Shown here: piece by piece, positions 49,276-59,765 of the stretch
Position numbering within the stretch: position 1 is the first letter of the stretch
Layout of the letters: each line of letters opens with the position of its first letter
Made by a program: the position numbers and the translations under genes
From: Terfezia claveryi
Taxonomy: Eukaryota; Ascomycota; Pezizomycetes; Pezizales; Pezizaceae
DNA length: 64,000 bases
NCBI GenBank assembly: GCA_015179025.1
Contig: WHUX01000177.1
Location: forward strand, 45,855-109,854
Direction of reading: 5' to 3'
The notes under the pieces: generated by a model
Told to the model about the DNA's origin: nothing
Databases searched by the model: none
The model's input: the letters and a program-made list of their open reading frames with translations, nothing else

Positions 49276-50296
49276 ATACCAACCTGAAATTTCCCTAGGG
49301 CCACTACTTCCAGCCTACACTTCTTGTAGATGTTACTCCGGATATGGAAATTGCACAAAACGAGACCTTCGCCCCAATTTGTGTGTTGATGCCGGTGCAA
49401 AATGTCGATGAGGCAATCAAAATTGCAAACTCTGCAAACTTTGGCTTAGGCGGTTCGGTGTATGGAAAGAACCAAGCCCATATTGACAGAGAGTTAGGGA
49501 GATGAAATGTGGGAATGGTTGCTGTCAATGGTTTTGCAAGCTTCTATCTTAATCAAGGTCTTCCATTTGGTGGTGTGTACATGGGTCTGGCTATTGTGAC
49601 ATGAGGCGTGAGATTCATGTTGCTAACTTTACTCAAAGGGTATGGCCGGTTTGCTGGAGAAGGCCTCGGTGATGTCTGTAACTTGAAAAGTGTACTTGTC
49701 GACCGGTGGCCTACACTGGAATTCCCCCGATTGTTGACTATCCAATAGAGAGGTTTTGGACCCCTGCACGCTAGATATCTTACAACCCATGTAGCGCACT
49801 TTTAGCCCTGTAAGTAAAAAGATGCGAAAAAAGAGGTTTTGGTCTCAGTGGATATCTCTCGTCTTATCTCCCATTAGTAATCATTAGCAAGCAACGACAT
49901 ATCATGACGACCTCAGATAACATGCTTATGTTGGCGGCAACCCTGACAGTGCGGTACATCAATGCACTTACAATGGATTTATCTGATGACGATAATGATG
50001 GGGACAATAATGATACACCCCAATACCGTCCTCCGATCAGCTATGAGAAGAAGAACTGGTCATTGATGGATTACCGCTCTCCATTATTTGTACATAAGCG
50101 TATAAGCTGTAGTTTCAGCTGTGGAGTATAGTGTAGTCGTTTTGTTGTCTTAGAAGTCTCTGCTTGTGACTGCTCTGGGGTAGGATGTTCTGATATGGAG
50201 GTTGATTGAGACATAACTATATGATTTATGTAAATTTTGACGGTAGAGAGACAGAGTTGTGAAGAGATTTTGATGCCAAGACATGAGTCTAACTCT

Positions 50297-50735
50297 TGTT
50301 GAAAAGCACGTGAGTTCACATATGTCTGCCACTCATGTCATTGCGGCTACTCAGGTCATACAATGACATTCATTAACATATGTCATGTCTGCCACTCATG
50401 TCATTGCGGCTACTCAGGTCATACAATGACATTCATTAACATATGTCATGTCTGCCACCGATGTCATGTCGGCCAGCGACACTCACTCACGTATCTCCAG
50501 CATTTCCTGCTTTCTAGCAATACTTAGTCTTTAGCATTATCCCTTAAGTGTATATAGAGCTGGCCTGACTGCCTCTTCTTTAGAGGTTAAGTGATAAGCA
50601 ACTCATACGTTCTCGTACAACTCATACGTTCTCGTACAACTCATACGTTCTCATACTGGTGAAGTGACTCTTCGTTGATCATTAGCTATCTTATCCGCTC
50701 GCTAGTGTTGCTACTCCTACAAGGTCATTCCAACA
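50297..50735 (+). repeat. Left LTR (about 439 bp)
   Basis: Contains two tandem copies of a roughly 70-bp unit (starting CTGCCACTCATGTCATTGCG) and three copies of ACTCATACGTTCTCGTACA near 50600-50655. A TATA-like TGTATATAGAGC stands at about 50548-50560. Confidence 0.93.
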
Positions 50736-50844
50736 GGTTATGACCCCCGGTGCACGCGCAAGATAGTATTCACCACAACTCCTCTACACGAGAACTCCAT
50801 AACGAACTCCTCTCTACGAGAACTTCATAACGATCTTCTTTAAC

Positions 50845-52206
50845 ATGGAAGAAACATCACCCGCAATGACTGTTGCTAGCAGCTCTCAAAATCAAGTTGC
50901 ACCCGCAACGACTTCTGCTATAACGACTCCTGCAACCACAATCTCTCTACCTCCTATCATCTCTCCCTTTCCCAGGTCTTTTGCTCTCTCAAAAGACTTT
51001 CGCCCTGAAGTTAAGCTCAATGGCATTGAGCTGCTCGAGGGGTTTAAGAATTATGAGAACTGGGCATCTCAGATGACCATGGTATTTTATACCATAAATG
51101 TATTGGATATCGTTGTTGACGGTGTTCAACCCGATCCCAATGCATCTTCAGCTGAACAGGAGGGGTTTATGTCTCTTTCAAAACAGGCAATGCTAATCCT
51201 TATTCGAGTTATTAGCAACCCTCTTCTGAATAAGGTGTCTAAATACAGATCACCTCATGATATTTGGAAGTACTTAAGAGAGACTTGTTTTAAAGACACT
51301 GCTTTTTCATTTGTTCACCAAGTCGCTTGCCTCGGTGTTCTTTTCTCTGGGAAACTTGAAAAAGGCAAGCCTATATCAGAATTTTTAGATAAATTCGACA
51401 GTCAATGGAACAGGGTCTATCAAATGGCAACCGGTCCTGATGAGTATAGGCAAATGCTCAGAAAATTCCTAGAAGCAGACAAGGCAAAGCGGGATTTCTT
51501 ATTGGCGGCTTTAAGCCATGAGTATCCCAATCCGGTGGATAATTTGACTACCAAAGCTAATCTGACATATACAGAAGTCAGACATCATTTTCTGGGACTC
51601 GCATCCAATAATCAATTGGATCTCTCAGTTAACCTACCTAACGCAGCTCTGTTAACTCAGGCTCGTGGTCCTAAGAAAGACCGAAAACGCCCTTCGGGCA
51701 CAAAAGAGCAGAATAGTGAGAAGACCTGCACTTACTGCAAGAAACATGGAGGAATCTCCAACGGCCATAACTGGCAAGAATGCCGAAAACTCAAGCGAGA
51801 TCAAGCTCGCAAGCAGGATAAGGCGAACAAGGACAATGCTGGCAACAACCAGCAACCTAACCAAGGTCTTATTGCAACCGCTCTCGTTACTGAGGCAATG
51901 GACGTTGACCTTGCTGTTGACCTTGCTCATGTCAGTACAAATTCATACTCCTGGAAGCTTGATACATGTGCAACAGCTCATATGACCTCTAATATAGAAC
52001 GATTTGAGCACTTACAGCAGAGTTCTGGAACTGTGAATGTCGGAGGGGATAACACTCTCTCTGTGGAAGGAATTGGTTCAGTCTTACTGAACTGCCTTCT
52101 TCCAAATAATGTTCACAGAATCGTTCGTCTTACTGCCGTGCTTTACGTTCCTTTACTAGGTCATTCGCTTGTTTCATGGAATGTATTAAGGAATAAGGAT
52201 TTATGA
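50845..52206 (+). CDS. Copia gag with start of protease
   Basis: 453 aa from the ATG at 50845, open throughout. It contains a gag core (FKNYENWASQMTMVFYTINV, then LNKVSKYRSPHDIWKYLRET) and a zinc-knuckle-like CTYCKKHGG..HNWQEC near residue 300. Near residue 370 it has WKLDTCATAHMTSN, the position of the copia aspartic protease active site. The usual DSGA or DTGA reads DTCA here, which would be unusual. A stop at 52204-52206 cuts the frame before the protease ends. Confidence 0.85.
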   Translation: MEETSPAMTVASSSQNQVAPATTSAITTPATTISLPPIISPFPRSFALSKDFRPEVKLNGIELLEGFKNYENWASQMTMVFYTINVLDIVVDGVQPDPNASSAEQEGFMSLSKQAMLILIRVISNPLLNKVSKYRSPHDIWKYLRETCFKDTAFSFVHQVACLGVLFSGKLEKGKPISEFLDKFDSQWNRVYQMATGPDEYRQMLRKFLEADKAKRDFLLAALSHEYPNPVDNLTTKANLTYTEVRHHFLGLASNNQLDLSVNLPNAALLTQARGPKKDRKRPSGTKEQNSEKTCTYCKKHGGISNGHNWQECRKLKRDQARKQDKANKDNAGNNQQPNQGLIATALVTEAMDVDLAVDLAHVSTNSYSWKLDTCATAHMTSNIERFEHLQQSSGTVNVGGDNTLSVEGIGSVLLNCLLPNNVHRIVRLTAVLYVPLLGHSLVSWNVLRNKDL

Positions 52207-55200
52207 TGAAAGCGTATGGCAATAAGATGTTGTGTTACGTTCTGCTGTTGTCTGCCATTCTGTGCCCAATTCTATGTTTTCAGGCAATTCTACTATTACT
52301 TCTGAGGAGGAAACCGAGCAACCTGTATTTATGGCCGAATTCAAAGGCAATCTCCCCTTTATTATCGAACATACAAACAGCTCGTTGCTTGCCTCTAATC
52401 AGGTCGATAATCAGGCAATTCCCTCTAATCAGGCAATACTCTCTAATAAGGTTATCGGAATGCCCTCTAATCAGGCCTCCGGAACCTCCTCCAAAAGAGC
52501 CCTCGAAACTGCAACGGAAGCCACCAAACAAGCCAAAAAGCCCAAAACGCAGGCAATACATTCTTATGATTTTTGCACAGATCTCTAGCTCATTCGAGCA
52601 AAATGACTCACAAGGCATATATGGACGGATCGCTCCTACCCCCTATGCCTGCTGAATTCTTCTGCAGATCTTGTATTATGGCTAAATCCGTGAATGCAGT
52701 CCCACAGAGCCTTACTCAAGGCCGATCCACTCGCCCTTTCGAGCTGATATACAGTGATCTGAGTGGAAAGCAATCTATACCTCCTACGGAAACTCACAAT
52801 ATTACATTACTTTTATTGATGATTTTACCAGGATGGGTTGGATATACTTCTTAAAGAACAAATCTCCGGATGCTCAACAGATCATTCTGGAATATATTAC
52901 CCTCATGGAAAGGCAGTATAATACCACTGTCTTAAGCATGATTACTGACAATGGTGGAGAGTATATAGAAGCTGACAAATATCTAAGAATCAAGGGGATT
53001 CAGCATATCTATACACCTCCATATTCTATCAGTCAAATGGGGTCCCAGAGCGCTATAATAGGACAATACAGACAATGGTCCACAGCATGCTAATTGACCT
53101 AAACCCAGCTAACGGTATCTCTGCAGAAGCTGGCAGCTCTGCAGACCCGCGCCTTTGGGCAGAAGCATGTCTAGCCGCCGTCTACATCCGTAATCGCTTA
53201 CCCCATTCTCAGCTTCCTCAGAGAAAAACCCCCTTTGAGATGCTGCATAATGTACAACCTTCTATTGCTCACCTCAAGCCCTTTGGCAGCATCTGCTACA
53301 TCCATATACCTGTAGAACGCAGGCCTCCTGGAAGCAAGCTCCAGCCAAGGGCTGAAACAGCAATATTTGTTGGTTATACAGAATCCCCGTCCATTTATAG
53401 GGTCCAGCTAGCTAATAAGCATATATTTACCGTTAAGGCATCCAACTGCACATTCGCTGAGCAATACCAGCTGATCGAGCTGAGCAATTACATACCATAA
53501 TCGAGCATAGAGCACATACCAGCGAGTCGAGCTGAGCAATTTCCAGCTAATGAGCTAAGCAAACATCAGCTAAATTACCTCAACTCGAGCTTACCAAATC
53601 CACTGAATCCACCAAATTTACTGAATCCACAAATGCGCATACATTGCTTGCAACCGCTCTTGCGGTCAATGAGACTGAACCTAGGACGTTCAAGCAAGCA
53701 ACCGAGTGCGCAGACTCTCCACGATGGTATAAGGCCATGCAGGAAGAGCTTGAAACTCTGATGGATCAGTCTGTTTGGACGGTTGTGCCCTTACCTCCTC
53801 CAAGGCACAATATCGTAGGCTGCAAATGGGTCTACAAGATTAAGAGGGATTCAGCAGGCAACATAAGCGCTACAAAGCAAGGCTTGTTGCTCAAGGGTTT
53901 TCTCAGCAACCGGGGACGGATTTTGAGAGATCTTCTCTCCTGTTGTGAGGTACGATTCATTGAGATTACTGATTCTCTATCAGTTTCTCTTAGCTGGCCC
54001 AACCAGATCAGCTTGATATTAAAGGAGCTTTTCTATATGGTTCTCTAAACGAGAAATCTATATGAAGCTTCCTCCTGGGTTTGCAGAACTAAGACCTTCT
54101 GCTAACGAACAACCAGGGCAATGTGCACGTCTTCACAGGTCAATATACGGCCTTAAGCAGTCACCGAGACAATGGTATCAGAGGTTGACCGGCTTCCTTT
54201 TACCACTTGGATACGTGACAGCAAACTTTGATCCATGTATACTAATACATGTCAAACTACAAGTGATTATCGCCATATATGTGGACGATATCACTCTTGC
54301 GGGTCCCAACAGCTTAGAAAGGGAAAAATTAAAAAATTCCCTTAAGGAAGAGTTCAACCTCAGCGATCTCGGTCCTCTAAGCTGGCTACTGGGCATCCAG
54401 ATCGAATGGCATATTGACTGTGTTACCCTTTCACAGCAAGCATATATTGACCAATTGCTCCTAAAATTTGGACTGCAGGATTGCAACCCGGTCTCTCTTC
54501 CCATGGATCCCAGCAGATTGAAGAATTTGCTAAAGGCCGTGAGGGAGACGACCTTGCTGATTCCTCAACTATTGGCAGATAATTGGTTCTCTTATGTACC
54601 TAGTGATTGGTACCAGGCCCGATCTTGCCTTCACCGTTTCTTCTCTCTCTCAGTTCTCGTCAGAGCCACTAATATCATATGGGTGTGTTAAAACAGACTC
54701 TTCGTTACCTTAAGGGAACGAGAAATCTGAAACTCACCTATAAGAACTCAGCTTACCAAACAACAATATAATGTTGTGAATTTATCGGGCTATTCTGATT
54801 CAGACTTTACTGGTGATAGGAATACAGGAAATCCACCACGGGAAACATATTTCAGATTGCTGGCAATACAATCTGTTGGAGATCGGTAAAGCAACGTTGT
54901 GTTTCAACCTCTACGGTCGAGGCTGAATACATCGCTCTTTCTACCTCTTCCAAACAGCTAATTTGGTTGCAGAATGCACTGAAAGAACTCCATGTTGAGA
55001 TTCCTTCTGCTTTAAATGCTGACAATAACGGGACTATTGATCTTACAGACAATCCCCGTATCAGTGACAAAAGCAAACATATAGACGTTGCCTACCACCA
55101 CATCAGAGATCTTGTGGAAACAGGCAAAATCAACGTCTTATGGATACCAGGTAACAGCAACTTAGCTGATATCTGCACAAAGCCGCTGCCACGGCCTCAT

Positions 55201-55239
55201 TTTCTTACTCTAAAGAAACAAATAATGCGAACATCTTGA
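52207..55239 (+). pseudogene. Copia pol remnants: integrase, reverse transcriptase, RNase H
   Basis: Pieces in several frames. A zinc-binding and integrase start lies at 52573-52800 (HRSLAH, CRSCIMAKS, FELIYSDLSG). The second integrase Asp is at 52833-53040 (MITDNGGEY). After a shift at about 53040, the Glu-containing block continues (53075-53500; RNRLPHSQLPQRKTPFE, AIFVGYTE). RT spans 53644-54691, with WVYKIKRDSAGN, a shift at about 53880, then SIYGLKQSPRQWYQR and the catalytic YVDD at about 54278. RNase H lies at 54880-55239 (STVEAEYIAL, HIDVAYHHIRD, ADICTKPLP). A Ser/Asn/Gln repeat (SNQA) occurs near 52400-52490. Confidence 0.88.
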
Positions 55240-55339
55240 TTAGCACTCTTTTCACCTGCTTTTTCCTACTGGGTTTTGAGGTTTTTAACGAGACTAATCA
55301 TGTTCGTCTTGCTATTCAGCAGTATCTGCTGAGGAGGGG

Positions 55340-55794
55340 TGTTGAAAAGCACGTGAGTTCACATATGTCTGCCACTCATGTCATTGCGGCTACTCAGGTC
55401 ATACAATGACATTCATTAACATATGTCATGTCTGCCACTCATGTCATTGCGGCTACTCAGGTCATACAATGACATTCATTAACATATGTCATGTCTGCCA
55501 CCGATGTCATGTCGGCACTCATGTTATGCGACACTCACTCACATATCTCCAGCATTTCCTGCTTTCCAGCAATACTAGTCTTTAGCATTATCCCTTAAGT
55601 GTATATAGAGCTGGCCTGACTGCCTCTTCTTTAGAGGTTAGTGATAAGCAACTCATACGTTCTCGTAAACTCTACTTCTCGTACACTATACTTCTGCAAC
55701 TCATACGTTCTCATACTGGTGAAGTGACTCTTCGTTGATCATTAGCTATCTTATCCGTCGCTAGTGTTGCTACTCCTACAAGGTCATTCCAACA
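55340..55794 (+). repeat. Right LTR (about 455 bp)
   Basis: Nearly identical to the left LTR, with the same 70-bp tandem unit. It differs in the 55500-55520 area and in the CTCATACGTTCTCG repeats, which are rearranged near 55650-55700. Confidence 0.93.
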
Positions 55795-56129
55795 ACTCTC
55801 TTAAGATGTTTGTTATTGAAGATAGGGCCAAGAAATCCATAAAAGATGTCTGGATATCGTTGTCATCTGGATATCTTTTAATCCCTGCCATCCTTAAGCA
55901 CCTAGGAGCGGTCGGGTTCGAGACTACCTTAAGCACGAACCCAGAAGGTGCATTAGTTAGTCGCGTTACTGTGGTTACAAGCTATTCTACAGGGGTCCAA
56001 AACCTCTCTAATTACAAGACAGAGAGCTGGAACTTCACCAAGGGTATGTTTCCGCAGTTCGTTAGTGCCTTCACGGTACTGCTACTCTAGGTTTGCTTCA
56101 ATTTGCCTACGGCCAAAACGGCCAAAGCC

Positions 56130-56520
56130 TCAAAGAGAAAACCGGAGATGTTTTGCAAAGTTACTTGGTAATATGTAAGGGGGGAATTGGGAAGACCAAG
56201 TACCAATTCGCATTGTTGCAGCATAGAATATTATCGTATAAACAGGTATCTCATCCAAATTATAATGGAGAAAATACAGAGTTTGGATATATCCCACGTG
56301 ACCCTGCTTTGCCTGTCTTCCAAAGGATCGACTTGCAATTTTCCTCATCATACAGCCTTTTTAGGAATATCGAGTCTTTTCCCAAACCCAACATCCCACT
56401 TGTCATGTTGCTCGATTCAATGACAGCGAACTGGTAATCGTTGACTTCCAAACTTCCATCACCCCCACACAGTATCCTTGCCCATATGGCTACCGAATCG
56501 GCAAGGAGATCAGGAAGCAA
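56130..56520 (-). pseudogene. Possible aspartyl-protease-like fragment
   Basis: A minus-strand frame contains EVNDYQFAVIESSNMTSGML followed by GLGK, resembling the strand before the second active-site lobe of pepsin-like proteases. No catalytic DTG or DSG is visible, and the neighbouring frames break. Either a gene fragment or a chance resemblance. Confidence 0.25.
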
Positions 56521-57067
56521 ATAAGCTGTTTCTAAGGAGTGAACAATATCTGCGAGCGTTTGAAAAATGAGCGACGATTGGGCAGGAAAGGCTGCTATAA
56601 TCTCACGCTCTCCTCAGGGGGAGGTAAAGAGAGTATTAATGATCTGTGGTTGTGGTTTTCATCGATAGGGGAGTGGAAAATCATTATACTTGATCACCTG
56701 CATCGAAGAGAGATATCGTATACGCTACTTGAGATTAGACTGGCAATGTGAGAGGGACTCAGGTTGCACACCGACTGGAGACCCGGCGTTACACACTACA
56801 ACCTCAGCAATTGGCAAGAATCATTTTAAGTTTAGCAAGTACAGGAAAATATTGTGGGGTCCGATTTACTACAAGAGCCTTCTTAGGCCGGACATGGCAG
56901 AGCTGCTTCTGTTTATCACCCACCATGTGCATTCCGCATGCAAGTACTTCAATCATCAGCCAAACTTCCCTCGTAGCTTATTCTCCCTTGCCCTCGCTTC
57001 CTCCCTTAACATCCTGTCTCTGTCCGGATCTGCCCCATGAGGGGGGATTCCTCTAGTTACCCCGCCA
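56521..57067. other. Stretch without a recognisable gene
   Basis: About 0.55 kb between the protease-like fragment and the SGNH gene. No protein-like frame seen. Confidence 0.45.
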
Positions 57068-59019
57068 TCAAGCTCCCCTAGATCTGCGCACTCCATTCGT
57101 GGATTTTTCGGCAAGATATCGACAAAGCCTTGGCTGAAGGTAGACCGCTGCTTTCTCATGTCCTATGGGGGTGAGCCTCAACGTATCAACGCATTCAATT
57201 GACTCCCGTTGAGTGATATATTTTGAATTGGTATAAGCGACCACTGCTCTAAATCGCCTTCTTTCATATTCATCCATGAGGTAGTATCCACAGTATAAAT
57301 CTTTGTTTCAGCAACCCCTCGATAACCCTCTTCTTCGCCTTTGGCAAGCCGGGCGGCTATCCTTGGTATGGATGCTGCAAGCTGTCCACCATTGAAAGGA
57401 TAAAGGAGATAGATTGGGATAACGTATTGCATCTCCACTGCAGGAAGGGTGGTCTCATCCTCAATATCGTATTCCAGACCAGACATTGGGTTGAAATGTA
57501 CAGGATAGGCAAAGTTTCGGATAGACCTCACAAAGTTAACATATGAATCTTCAAATCGCTTAATGAAAGCGCCAGTTGCAAATGTTGTATCGACCCCAGG
57601 TATTCGTTTTATAATTGACAGAGAAACCGCATCAGTGTTTCCAAGGCTTATAACCTAGAAATATGCCGTCAGACATTCTTGAATAGTGATTATAGAAAGC
57701 ATAACATACTATCACATCGGGACGTCTTTCAGCTGCGAAATCCCAGGGGGCATCTTCATATCTCGATTCCGCAGGCCCACTACAAGGCACTTTAGCCCTC
57801 TGAAGTGGAATAATAGCCTCAGGCTCCTGCCAAAAGCGGTGGTCTTACTACCTTTGAAAATATATGTCTCCCAAGCCCCGTTTTGAATGCTGTAGCCCCG
57901 GACAATCAGATACCAGGCACATACCTAGAGGTCATTAATATTTCAATGAGCAAGCGACCATCCGGACAGACACACCATCAACCCCAAGAATTCTGCGATC
58001 CGTGCCAAGCGCCTCGCCAACTCTCCATCCCCAATGGAACAAGGGGTGGACCGCGGCAAGCTTTTCTGAGGAGGCCTCAACCTCACCTCCAGCACCCGGG
58101 CCCATGCCAAATTCTCCTGTTATGGAATCTGTGATAACTTCAATTAGTTTCCGTGAACTTGGGCACGTAATAGTAATAGAGTTCTCGTTGCCTCCTAGGC
58201 CCGCATCTGCTGAAACAGGTAAAACATGTGTATATGGGTCCACATAAAAGCCGAGAATACCGATATTATGACGATTACTAATTTCATTTGCGAGCGGGAA
58301 TATAACCCTCGTAGTCTTCCATCCAGAAATATCCTCGGTGCCTGCTAGGGGCGTGGTGCCTGGGTGAACATTCAAAATAGGTTGGTAAATTGGGTTTGGG
58401 TGATTTAGAGAAGTCGTGTAGAGCAAGGCTATCCTGGTTGTGGATGTATCTGCATATCCTGCAGCTGACAATCCAATCGAAATAGTTGTAGAATTATGAC
58501 AAAGTTCCAAATAAGATGCTATAACCAATGAAACTTTGTTAGATTTTGTACCCTGAACTAGAGACAAAATTTAAAAATACCGGGATACAGAGGCACTATG
58601 ATAGTTAAAACAGAAGAAGCATCTCTGGCCACAGTTAAGGGAACCCAGCGGCCAACATACTATAAGACGCAAAGTCAGCCCAATCTTATACGAATCGCTC
58701 CTTGCGTAAGACTAACGTGAATCGAACTATCATTCGCGGCTATAAACCTCCGTCCAAAATCATCAGCTGGAGGTCTAATTTCCTGTGAATTCAGAAGTGT
58801 TGGCTCTTGAGTCCAATCCGTATTGACAATTGCTACTATGAATGTGCATGCAACGAGCCAAGTGGCACCGGAGGCGACTGCACTAAAATCATAAGTATGG
58901 TGTCCTTCATGACCATGCTGTTCCCTGTTGCGTGAAAATGGGTTGCGTGGCAGGAAACCAAAGCCTCGCCATTGATATCCCCTGTTCTCTTGTCTCTCGT
59001 TCACCCGGTTGAGAAGCAT
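57068..59019 (-). CDS. SGNH/GDSL-hydrolase-like membrane protein (CE2-like layout), triad altered
   Basis: Supported exons: 59019-58717, 58659-58581, 58518 to about 57980, an exon ending at 57710, 57654-57242 and 57176-57068. The splices at both ends keep the frame; the junctions between about 57985 and 57830 are not settled. The N-terminus has one hydrophobic helix (ATWLVACTFIVAIV), so it is a type II membrane protein or signal anchor. A beta-rich domain follows (HYVGRWVPL, STTISIGLSAAGYAD), as in carbohydrate esterase family 2. The SGNH domain has block I as LIEVITDSITGEFG (TDS for GDS, Ser kept), RRPDVIVISLGNTD, and a C-terminal WLTPIGHEKAAVYLQ. The catalytic His expected four residues before LTP-type text is absent. 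Catalysis is doubtful; it may be a binding protein. Confidence 0.62.
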
Positions 59020-59765
59020 ATCTCCGTCACTATACGGTCTGTAAACCTTTCAATACTCAGGATTCAAGGCTCTGCCCCTCTGGCCAAGATCCCCAGATTT
59101 GAAGCACTCGTTGTATGGTTATACTTCGTCGAATTGAGGGCACAAAAGAGGATCCGAAGGTAGAGAAGCCTATGAAGGAATCCAGCAACGATAACTTATG
59201 CCTAAAGGTCTCAATCAATAATGACCTGATACCGGTGTTGTCTGGTTTGAGGTGTAGCATTTGTGTCTACCCTCTTTTTGTAAAGAAGGACAGTTCTGTG
59301 CTAAATCGGGATAAGGCAGCAAATCAAACTAGGCTTACCTGATAAGTAGCAGTGCTCTAGTCAATTGCAACCGGACTCAGCCTTGTTAGATACCTTAGAT
59401 ACCGATGTCGACTGTGAGCTGACTACATATGAAAGTACGTACAAATGATCCTTGTCTGTTCAGTATGTTAATCAAATGATACTATGCACCATGAGACCGA
59501 TAGCTAGATCAACAATAGGTACTGTATCAATAATGAATCTTCAAAGCAACTTATATACAATGTGGACTCAGATCAATTCCAAAAAAGGAATATATCGGTT
59601 ACAATGCACCCTAGCCGTAACTTGACGAACAGACCAAATTCACTTCAGTAGAGCCAGAAACAACATCGCAGAAACTTCTTGTATACGTTATAGATTTCAT
59701 ATGAATGTCTCATGCTTCATGTTCAAGAGTACTTCCCCAACACAGGCTTCTGCATCCTTTATTCT
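59020..59765. other. Intergenic region, no gene seen
   Basis: About 0.75 kb including the promoter of the SGNH-like gene and the 3' UTR of the MFS gene. Nothing else recognised. Confidence 0.45.

Larger units (their letters stand above)
50297..55794 (+). mobile_element. Ty1/copia LTR retrotransposon, full-length but decayed
   Basis: LTRs start TGTTGAAAAGCACGTG and end CATTCCAACA (terminal TGTTG..CAACA). A 5-bp target duplication ACTCT lies at 50292-50296 and 55795-55799. A candidate primer-binding site follows the left LTR at 50736 (GGTTATGACCC), and a purine tract GAGGAGGGG precedes the right LTR at 55331-55339. The interior reads gag, protease, integrase, RT, RNase H, which is the copia order. 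The gag frame is open, but pol is broken by several shifts, so the element is not autonomous. Confidence 0.95.
49747..56009. mobile_element. TIR DNA transposon relic carrying a nested LTR retrotransposon
   Basis: The left end TAGAGAGGTTTTGGACCCCTG (49747-49767) has its inverted copy at 55989-56009. Both ends abut TA, as with Tc1/mariner-type insertion. Without the nested retrotransposon the element would be about 760 bp. Inside, on the minus strand (about 50210-50070), a short ORF starts MSQSTSISEHPTPEQ and contains KRLHYTPQLKLQLIRLC, resembling the start of a SANT-like transposon protein, and then stops. The element sits in the ALDH 3' end. The superfamily is uncertain. Confidence 0.65.
47663..56089 (+). 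pseudogene. Membrane-anchored aldehyde dehydrogenase (MSC7-like), disrupted pseudogene
   Basis: Coding remnants lie at 47663-49746, with a probable C-terminal remainder at 56010-56089. The N-terminus has one hydrophobic anchor (STIAVSVAAIVVATVVISN) as in yeast MSC7-type ALDH. ALDH motifs seen: LGVVAALMSW, HNLLGPIVSSIFAGN, VELGGK with the catalytic Glu, SQNCIGIER with the catalytic Cys, MGAMI, NETFAPICVLMPV, FGLGGSVYG, GRFAGEGLGDV and FPRLLTIQ. The frame is broken many times: stop after 62 codons, shifts around 47860 and 48050, eroded stretches between 48540 and 48890, and stops near 49287 and 49503. A 32-bp micro-insertion (49235-49266) and a TIR element (49747-56009) interrupt it. By family, it would oxidise aldehydes at the ER or another membrane; this copy cannot. 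Confidence 0.85.
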
